A stretch of 10,539 nucleotides of DNA from the NCBI GenBank assembly GCA_938039305.1, contig CALHUZ010000049.1, positions 1 through 10,539 on the forward strand, in the 5' to 3' direction. Every line of letters begins with the position of its first letter. Position 1 is the stretch's first letter. The notes under the pieces were generated by a model. That model saw only the letters and a list, made by a program, of their open reading frames with translations, had not been told where the DNA came from and searched no databases. Positions 5,371-10,539 of the stretch are shown here, piece by piece. This stretch comes from an uncultured Saprospiraceae bacterium. Lineage in GTDB: Bacteria > Bacteroidota > Bacteroidia > Chitinophagales > Saprospiraceae. A program made the position numbers and the translations under genes.

Positions 5371-6617
5371 CTGCTCTTGCTCATAGTCCAGTCAGAATCA
5401 TCTTTAAGTCTTGTAGCGAAGACATTGGGCGTAGACAAAGTCCTATGGATAGGACACTTGTTAGCAATCGCCATCAGCCGCTTTTTTTGCTCATCAGTTA
5501 AGTCGCCTTTAAGTTCTATCACTCTTTCGAAGCGATCTATCTTACTCGTCGTCGCATCGAGATCCTTCATGTCATCATGATAGAATGTGGTCTTACTATG
5601 CGATAGATGAACTTTGACATCTTCCAGATCCCATCCTTTTCGCTTTGCATACATATGCAGTGTCATAGATGTACATGCACCTAGGCTTGCATTTAAAAGT
5701 TCGTAAGGTGAAGGTCCAAAATCATTACCGCCAAATTCTTCTGGCTCATCGGCTACTATACCGTGTCGGCCAGCTTGGATATCTGCTGTGAAGTTGTCTT
5801 CAGTATTGAGCTTGACAACCACTTGTTGGTCTGTCGTAAGTTTTTCTTTTTTTGGAAAATCTACATACCTTTTCACCCAAGAACTAATCACCTGCCCAGC
5901 ATAGAATGCATCATCTTTTGACGTGAGCATATGATCAGCTCCATCAAGAGTAACGAATGATTTTGGATGCTTGGCGAGCTTATAAATGTTAGCTGCATTG
6001 TCGATTTCTACCACACTGTCTTGCGGAGAGTGCATAACGAGTATCGCTTTGTCCAGAGTCTTAATAAGTTCAATGTGATTTTGATTCCGAAGGTCATCTA
6101 AGAATTGTTTTTTGATAACAAACTTTCTTCCTCCGATATCGACATGGGCATAGCCGTTTTCTTCAATTTCCTCTATACTATCGCTCAAGAGATGAGCTAC
6201 ATGTTCTGGATAAGAAGGTGCTCCTATGGTGACAATGGCATTGATAGATTCAATTTTAGAACCAGCGAATAGTGAAGCGGCCCCTCCAAGACTATGGCCT
6301 ATGATAATGGATGGCGCCTCAAAGTGCTCAGTGAGATATTCAGCCGCACACATCAGGTCATCAACATTTGACGTGAAGTTAGTATCCGCGAAGTTTCCTT
6401 CACTATCACCAAGACCTGTGAAATCAAAGCGCATGACTGCTATTCCATTTAGCGTAAGCGCTCTACTTATGTGCCTAGCGGACTTGATATTCTTGTTGCC
6501 TGTGAAGACATGGGCGAAGATGGCAAAAGGGTACGGGCCCTTGCTCAATGGCCAATCTATTCTTGCTGATAACTCAAAGCCATTAGCATTAGTAAAGGAT
6601 ATCTTTTGTGAAGGCAT
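5367..6617 (-). CDS. Bifunctional alpha/beta-hydrolase-OsmC fusion protein
   Basis: The 416-residue cytoplasmic protein joins two domains. Residues about 1-255 are an alpha/beta-hydrolase. GHSLGG holds the nucleophile Ser109, Asp200 lies in MHSPQDSVV, and His229 lies in DGADHM, so the triad is complete. HVFTGNKN (36-43) and RFDFTGLGDSEG (63-74) are typical of the family. Residues about 265-405 are an OsmC/Ohr-like domain with GPSPYELL (301-308) and the two redox cysteines Cys315 (LGACTSMT) and Cys388 (NKCPIHRTL). OsmC/Ohr proteins reduce organic hydroperoxides with a cysteine pair. The fused hydrolase suggests action on ester- or lipid-type substrates, but the substrate is unknown. This fusion is an established architecture in bacteria, not an accident here: the linker is in frame and both active sites are intact. 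It is divergent from the SUI1 gene across 64 bases. Confidence 0.93.
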   Translation of the reverse strand: MPSQKISFTNANGFELSARIDWPLSKGPYPFAIFAHVFTGNKNIKSARHISRALTLNGIAVMRFDFTGLGDSEGNFADTNFTSNVDDLMCAAEYLTEHFEAPSIIIGHSLGGAASLFAGSKIESINAIVTIGAPSYPEHVAHLLSDSIEEIEENGYAHVDIGGRKFVIKKQFLDDLRNQNHIELIKTLDKAILVMHSPQDSVVEIDNAANIYKLAKHPKSFVTLDGADHMLTSKDDAFYAGQVISSWVKRYVDFPKKEKLTTDQQVVVKLNTEDNFTADIQAGRHGIVADEPEEFGGNDFGPSPYELLNASLGACTSMTLHMYAKRKGWDLEDVKVHLSHSKTTFYHDDMKDLDATTSKIDRFERVIELKGDLTDEQKKRLMAIANKCPIHRTLSTPNVFATRLKDDSDWTMSKSS

Positions 6618-6629
6618 TAATTACTCTAT

Positions 6630-6658
6630 CTTGATTAAGCCAAAAAAGTACATATTTG
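6630..6658 (+). promoter_or_regulatory. Possible promoter of the SUI1 gene
   Basis: CTTG (6630-6633), 17 bases, then CATATTTG (6651-6658) differs from TTG-N17-23-TAnnTTTG by one base in the -7 box. A start near 6663 would give a leader of about 19 bases to the ATG at 6682. It sits in the 64-base divergent spacer, where a promoter is required. Confidence 0.35.
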
Positions 6659-6681
6659 CTTTCAAATAACATGTCATCAAG

Positions 6682-7050
6682 ATGGCTAAAGAAAAATTTT
6701 CGAAGCAATTGTCGTGGGAAGACCTTCAAGCATTAGGAAACCCTGAAGCAAGTGACATCAATATCGATGAACCCAAAACAGAAAAAGTTGTGGCCGGAAA
6801 GACATTTGACGATAAAGTGAGAGTGTATATCGAGAAGAAAGGACGAGGCGGTAAGACTGTGACTCTTGTGAAAGGTCTATCGCTTGCAGCACCTCAATTA
6901 GACGATCTCTGTAAAGTGCTAAAAGCTAAATGCGGCGGTGGAGGCAAGAGAGAAGGCCGAGATATCATGATCCAAGGCGATCAGCGCAAGAAGGTTATGG
7001 ATGCGCTCATCGCTAAGGGATATCGTGATGTTAAAAATGCCGGGGCATAA
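6682..7050 (+). CDS. SUI1/eIF1-like translation factor (YciH family)
   Basis: The 122-residue protein has a SUI1 domain at about 44-118. RVYIEKKGRGGKTVTLVKGL (47-66) and KCGGGGKREGRDIMIQGDQR (83-102) are the signature blocks, followed by the final helix KKVMDALIAKGY. SUI1 proteins are the bacterial counterparts of eIF1, which monitors start-codon and initiator-tRNA choice. In E. coli, YciH can act on initiation fidelity, but its role in Bacteroidota is less clear. The first 40 residues are a charged, probably flexible tail (SWEDLQALGN, then acidic), as is common in this family. The gene looks intact and stands alone. The following spacer has only a weak CCTT/AAGG hairpin, so transcription could continue into the lipoprotein gene. 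Confidence 0.92.
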   Translation: MAKEKFSKQLSWEDLQALGNPEASDINIDEPKTEKVVAGKTFDDKVRVYIEKKGRGGKTVTLVKGLSLAAPQLDDLCKVLKAKCGGGGKREGRDIMIQGDQRKKVMDALIAKGYRDVKNAGA

Positions 7051-7182
7051 CCTTGCAGCAATAAGGATGTATCGTATGTGAGTTTGCCTGAAGTGACTAT
7101 TCTCTTAAATGAATATTAAAGTGTCATGAGTGGAGGGGGAATTCGACAAGTGATGCTTATCTTAAGAGTACAACGTGCATCT

Positions 7183-7860
7183 ATGAGTTATTCTCGCTTT
7201 ATTCTACTGATCAGTGTTGTCTTTATTATATCGTGTTCCTCAGTTCGCAATGGTCAGATCTATAAGTCATTTGAAGAAGATGAAGTCGAAGTGGGTCTGG
7301 TCAGCGATGAGATTTTGACCTTTGAGGTAGCGTTCATAGGCGCCATAGGCCACTCTTACATATTTGAGTGCATCATAACTAACCACTCTGATGATCTGAT
7401 CATGATAGACCCAACTAACTTTGAGTTGCAAATAGCCGCTGACATTTCGCTCCAGCCTATAGACAATGAAGAGATTGTCATAAGTCTTAAAAACGATAGT
7501 AAATCCCTTGCTAAAAGACGTAAAACAGAGACTACGCTTGGGCTTCTCGGAGTAGGGATTAATGTGCTTTTAGGTGCTAGTACTGGCTTATCTGTTGGAG
7601 AAACGCTCCTCAGTAGCGCGGAGCCTCTTATTTATATAGCAGATGACAGAAGGTGGTACCAAAGAAACATTGATTCAGTGGAAGATGAGATTGACTATGT
7701 GAATAGTACTCTTTATGGGCGTGAGCGAATTGATGCAGGGCAGACTCTTGTTAAAGATGTGCTATTTCCGACACAAAAGGTAAAAGGGGATGTTGATTTT
7801 CGGTTTTTTTATGATAATGAGGAGTATGTCGTCACCTTTCCAAAAGACATATTTCGATAA
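7183..7860 (+). CDS. Predicted lipoprotein of unknown function
   Basis: The 225-residue protein starts at the ATG at 7183, giving a clean lipoprotein signal: MSYSRF, hydrophobic LLISVVFIIS, then the lipobox cysteine Cys18 followed by SSVRNG. The frame is open back to an ATG at 7126, but the extra 19 residues would put a charged stretch before the signal, so the shorter form is preferred. No acidic surface-export signal follows the Cys, so a periplasmic-side lipid anchor is likelier than surface display. The body looks beta-rich: FECIITNHSDDLIMIDPTNF (61-80) and a C-terminal ERIDAGQTLVKDVLFP, resembling immunoglobulin-like sandwich lipoproteins. Between them, residues about 117-145 form a Gly/Leu-rich stretch (LGLLGVGINVLLGASTGLSV) that could insert into or lie on a membrane. 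I do not recognise a named family. Confidence 0.75.
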   Translation: MSYSRFILLISVVFIISCSSVRNGQIYKSFEEDEVEVGLVSDEILTFEVAFIGAIGHSYIFECIITNHSDDLIMIDPTNFELQIAADISLQPIDNEEIVISLKNDSKSLAKRRKTETTLGLLGVGINVLLGASTGLSVGETLLSSAEPLIYIADDRRWYQRNIDSVEDEIDYVNSTLYGRERIDAGQTLVKDVLFPTQKVKGDVDFRFFYDNEEYVVTFPKDIFR

Positions 7861-7972
7861 TATTTATACGTCAATTACTCGATGTATTTAGAAGGAATCT
7901 CTACGAATCATCTATAATTTTAGCTATTATTGACTCTTTAAATCGAGTTGTAAAAAATCGCTTGAAAACCTG

Positions 7973-7986
7973 AGGAGTCATCTCCT
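7973..7986. promoter_or_regulatory. Short hairpin upstream of the antiporter gene
   Basis: AGGAG-TCAT-CTCCT is a perfect 5-base stem with a 4-base loop, ending 18 bases before the ATG at 8005. AGGAG looks like a Shine-Dalgarno word but is too far from the start to serve it. It could be an operator or leader structure. It is short enough to be chance. Confidence 0.25.
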
Positions 7987-8004
7987 ATTTAGAACTTATA
8001 GACT

Positions 8005-9333
8005 ATGTTGATTGGGGTTATTGCATGTTTTGTTATAGGATATTTAGTTATTGTTTTTGAGCATCCACTCAAGTTAGACAAGACCGTGCCAGCACTCATC
8101 ATGGGGGCGATGACATGGGCTTTGGTTTCTGTAGGTCATCTGGACTTGTTCGATCATCATGGACATCCGTTGCATGGTGAAGGAGATTACTATGAGGGCT
8201 TGACAGGTGTTTTGGTTCATCACGTAGGTAAGACTGCGGAGATTTTGATCTTCTTGATAGGAGCTATGACCATTGTTGAGCTCATCGATCTTCACAAGGG
8301 ATTTTCAGTAATCACTAATCGGATCAATACGACCAGTAAGAAAAAGATGCTATGGGTGGTTTGTATCCTTGCATTCTTTCTTTCAGCAACACTTGACAAC
8401 CTTGCCTCAACGATAGTTTTAGTCTCTTTACTCAGACGTTTAGTGCCTGAGAAAGAAGAGCGGTTATGGTTCGTTTCATTAGCAGTCATAGCTGCAAATG
8501 CAGGTGGTGCTTGGTCTCCGATAGGAGATGTAACCACGACGATGTTGTGGATTGGACAGAAAGTAAGTACACCGGGATTAATCACACACCTCGTTGTGCC
8601 ATCCTTTGTCTGTCTTGCAGTGCCTACATTTATAGCTTCTCTGCTTCCAGCGTTTAAAGGTTCGATTACTCTAATTCCTCGGGATGCGGAGTTAGACGCA
8701 GAACGTAATAGCGTCTTAAGTAGTAAGTTGATGCTTGGCGTTGGTATAGCCGCCCTAGTCTCAGTTCCTTTCTTCAAAGCTATAACACACATGCCGCCAT
8801 ACATAGGTATGATGTTAGCTCTTGGTATCGTTTGGTTGGTATCTGAATACATACACCCCGAAGAGGACTTTGATGAAGAACGTAAGCACCTCTACAGTGC
8901 TCATACTGCATTGTCAAGAATCGAAATGTCAAGTATCCTTTTCTTTTTAGGAATCCTGATGGCAGTTGGCTCTTTGGAGTCTCTTGGAGTGCTACAAAAC
9001 TTAGCAGAGATGCTCGATGCAGCATTGCCATCACAAGATTTAGTTGTCTTGCTATTGGGTGTCTTTTCAGCCATCATAGACAACGTACCTCTTGTAGCAG
9101 CTTCTATGGGAATGTATGATTTCCCAATAGATGACAAGATCTGGCACTTTATCGCTTACTCAGCGGGTACAGGTGGAAGTATGTTGATCATTGGCTCGGC
9201 TGCAGGGGTAGCAGCTATGGGCATGGAGCGTATAGACTTTATCTGGTATCTGAAGAAAATCAGTTGGCTGGCCTTTTTAGGTTTTATCAGTGGAGCAGTT
9301 GTCTTTTTGATTATGTACTCTATGTTCTTCTAA
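8005..9333 (+). CDS. nhaD: NhaD-type Na+/H+ antiporter
   Basis: The 442-residue inner-membrane protein of the ion transporter superfamily should exchange cytoplasmic Na+ (or Li+) for protons, giving salt and alkali tolerance. Many hydrophobic helices span the length. Family blocks are present: FLIGAMTIVELIDLHKGF (83-100), FFLSATLDNLASTIV (124-138) with Asp131-Asn132, NAGGAWSPIGDVTTTMLWIG (165-184), SAIIDNVPLVAASMGMY (355-371) with Asp359-Asn360, and AYSAGTGGSMLIIGSAAG (384-401). The paired DN motifs are the likely ion-binding helices. The length suits the family. One oddity is a histidine-rich loop at 45-73 (His45, 51, 52, 54, 57, 72, 73). The gene stands alone, 144 bases after the lipoprotein, with an AGGAG/CTCCT hairpin in its leader. 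Its presence fits a marine or saline habitat. ArsB-like transport is less likely given the motif set. Confidence 0.92.
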   Translation: MLIGVIACFVIGYLVIVFEHPLKLDKTVPALIMGAMTWALVSVGHLDLFDHHGHPLHGEGDYYEGLTGVLVHHVGKTAEILIFLIGAMTIVELIDLHKGFSVITNRINTTSKKKMLWVVCILAFFLSATLDNLASTIVLVSLLRRLVPEKEERLWFVSLAVIAANAGGAWSPIGDVTTTMLWIGQKVSTPGLITHLVVPSFVCLAVPTFIASLLPAFKGSITLIPRDAELDAERNSVLSSKLMLGVGIAALVSVPFFKAITHMPPYIGMMLALGIVWLVSEYIHPEEDFDEERKHLYSAHTALSRIEMSSILFFLGILMAVGSLESLGVLQNLAEMLDAALPSQDLVVLLLGVFSAIIDNVPLVAASMGMYDFPIDDKIWHFIAYSAGTGGSMLIIGSAAGVAAMGMERIDFIWYLKKISWLAFLGFISGAVVFLIMYSMFF

Positions 9334-9465
9334 ATCAATTTTGCCTTCAGAGGAATATCAAAACAAGGCGTTTAGATCAAAAACAACTTTTTTTAAAAGA
9401 AAAGACTTGGTCCTTGCAGCGTTCAGTCTTCAACAGGGTTTTAATTAGGTAGATCGGTTTAATAC

Positions 9466-9497
9466 TTGGCTTTTTAGACCAATTTGAGTTGGATTTG
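9466..9497 (+). promoter_or_regulatory. Possible promoter for the TonB-dependent receptor
   Basis: TTG (9466-9468), 21 bases, then TGGATTTG (9490-9497) matches TTG-N17-23-TAnnTTTG with one -7 mismatch and would leave a leader of about 95 bases. A rival -7-like box, CATTTTTG (9570-9577), lies closer to the start but lacks a TTG at the right distance. The rest of the 9334-9598 spacer holds no gene that I can see. Confidence 0.25.
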
Positions 9498-9537
9498 TCC
9501 TAAGGATTACCCCTTCTTGTTGCTGATTATGATCAAT

Positions 9538-9550
9538 AAGATAATATCTT
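9538..9550. promoter_or_regulatory. Inverted repeat in the receptor gene leader
   Basis: AAGATA-A-TATCTT is a perfect dyad with 6-base arms and a single centre base, 48 bases upstream of the receptor start. It could bind a regulator, but it is A/T-rich and short. Confidence 0.2.
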
Positions 9551-9598
9551 CACGCTTCCTTTTTAAGCACATTTTTGTGATGCACAACTAATTACTTC

Positions 9599-10539
9599 AT
9601 GAGTATACGCAGTATTTACTTTGTTTTATGTCTGTTGATTTTGTCTTTGACTTCTGCTACAGGGCAGAATGAAAGCGCTACGGACAATCTTAAGAGTGGG
9701 TCATATGCTAATGTTCCTATTAGCAAGATCCTTGATGGTTTGTCTGAATCATATGGTGTCTTCATATACTATAAGCCAAATAGTGAGCTCTCTAGAATTT
9801 CATCTATTTCATTTGACAATAAATCATTAGATGATGTGCTTAAAGAATTGCTTACAGAAACGACTTTGTCTTACATAGACTACAGAGGTTATGCTAGGGT
9901 TGTGGCGCCACGATTGGTTATAGATCAGTCATATTCTTCAGATTATTATAAGGCTTTGGAAGGTAGTTTGTCTTCAACTGGAGAGTTAAAAAAGAAAATT
10001 GAAATAGGCCAGATATCAGATCTTAGACCTGATGGATTGACTAATATAAGTGGAGTTATCACAGATGCTCAGACCTCTGAAGCTATCATAGGGGCTACTG
10101 TTCTGATTGCTGATATGCAGAAAGGAACAACAACCGATATAGATGGAAGCTACATAATAGAAGGCATTCCTGCAGGTACGCATGAACTGCAGATCAGTTA
10201 TATTGGGTTTAGTGATTTCTTTGAAGATGTAGAGATCAGAAGTGATGGCACCTTTGACTATCAAATGGATAAATCTGCAGTTCAATTAAGTGAAGTAACC
10301 ATACGCGCACGAGCTGCTGACGCGAGTGTAGATCAAGTGCAGATCGGTGTGGCGACAATGGATATCAAGGACATCAAAAAACTTCCTACATTTTTAGGAG
10401 AGGTGGATGTCTTGAAGAGTTTCTTACTCCAGCCAGGTGTAAGTACAGTTGGAGAAGGAGCGTCAGGATTTAATGTCAGAGGTGGAAATGTGGATCAGAA
10501 TCTCATTTTACAAGATGAAGCGATCTTATTTAATTCATC
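9599..10539 (+). CDS. TonB-dependent receptor with STN and carboxypeptidase-like domains, 5' part
   Basis: The frame is open from the ATG at 9599 to the window end, giving 313 residues; the barrel lies outside. Residues 1-22 are a signal peptide (hydrophobic core, then SATGQ). Residues about 33-104 form an STN domain (NVPISKILDGLSESYGVFIY, then LDDVLKELLTETTLSY), which in FecA-type receptors contacts an anti-sigma factor. Residues about 147-225 are a CarboxypepD_reg-like beta-sandwich (ISGVITDAQTSEAIIGATVL, then GTTTDIDGSYIIEGIPAGTH), the usual Bacteroidota N-terminal extension. From about 230 comes a TonB-box-like LSEVTIRA, then the plug: LGEVDVLKSFLLQPGVSTV and GASGFNVRGGNVDQNLIL. The protein should import a bulky nutrient or siderophore across the outer membrane using TonB energy; the substrate is not readable. 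No sigma or anti-sigma gene is in view. Confidence 0.93.
   Translation, partial: MSIRSIYFVLCLLILSLTSATGQNESATDNLKSGSYANVPISKILDGLSESYGVFIYYKPNSELSRISSISFDNKSLDDVLKELLTETTLSYIDYRGYARVVAPRLVIDQSYSSDYYKALEGSLSSTGELKKKIEIGQISDLRPDGLTNISGVITDAQTSEAIIGATVLIADMQKGTTTDIDGSYIIEGIPAGTHELQISYIGFSDFFEDVEIRSDGTFDYQMDKSAVQLSEVTIRARAADASVDQVQIGVATMDIKDIKKLPTFLGEVDVLKSFLLQPGVSTVGEGASGFNVRGGNVDQNLILQDEAILFNS

Noticed and set aside
6226..6669. Plus-strand open frame opposite the hydrolase-OsmC gene
   Set aside because: It is the antisense of the alpha/beta-hydrolase domain, has no motif, and runs into the divergent promoter spacer.
7126..7182. Longer start for the lipoprotein gene
   Set aside because: It would place a charged stretch before the signal peptide. 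The ATG at 7183 gives a textbook lipoprotein signal.
8292..8852. Long open frame on the minus strand inside nhaD
   Set aside because: It is antisense to a clearly conserved antiporter and shows no recognisable domain or signal.
9401..9430. AAGACT/AGTCTT inverted repeat as a terminator of nhaD
   Set aside because: The 6-base stem spans a 16-base loop, is weak, and no T-run follows. It is too poor to call.
9264..9452. Small plus-strand frame overlapping the end of nhaD
   Set aside because: It mostly overlaps nhaD in another frame, and the remainder has no domain or signal peptide.

Overview
The window looks like chromosomal DNA of a Bacteroidota bacterium, possibly from the Saprospiria or a related marine lineage. 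The phylum call rests on several observations. There is a TonB-dependent receptor with an STN domain plus a carboxypeptidase-regulatory-like domain. Two secreted proteins end in phage-tail-type S74 chaperone domains. Leaders are A/T-rich and generally lack Shine-Dalgarno sequences, and a few sites resemble the phylum's TTG...TAnnTTTG promoter. The lineage within the phylum is an inference from gene style only.

Layout. Bases 1-171 hold the 3' end of an unrecognised plus-strand gene. Bases 172-298 are a repeat-rich spacer. From 299 to 2722 a minus-strand cassette reads, in transcription order, a 69-residue LuxR-type HTH protein, a secreted S74 protein, a strong hairpin terminator, and a second secreted S74 protein with a 17-residue beta-roll-like repeat. 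Bases 2723-3074 are a second repeat-rich spacer. From 3075 onward the genes are mostly housekeeping: pyrG (CTP synthase) and a SpoU/TrmH-type RNA methyltransferase on plus, then on minus a fused alpha/beta-hydrolase-OsmC protein, convergent with the methyltransferase and divergent from the next gene. Plus-strand genes follow for a SUI1/eIF1-like factor, an unknown lipoprotein and an NhaD-type Na+/H+ antiporter. The window closes inside a TonB-dependent receptor that runs off the right edge (9599 onward).

How the parts relate. The housekeeping genes look like separate short units, not one pathway operon. The accessory part is the HTH-S74-S74 cassette. The spacers on its two sides carry the same ordered, same-orientation set of short degenerate repeats: a TCGG..TTGATG word, four 8-base TGCTTATG-like units, then an ACTTGAC-like heptamer array. 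This is the most unusual structure in the window. It may be a dispersed intergenic repeat family or the scar or boundary of a swapped surface-protein cassette; sequence alone does not decide which. I see no CRISPR array, tRNA, rRNA, transposase, integrase or recognisable defence system, and no wholly new multi-gene system that I could defend.
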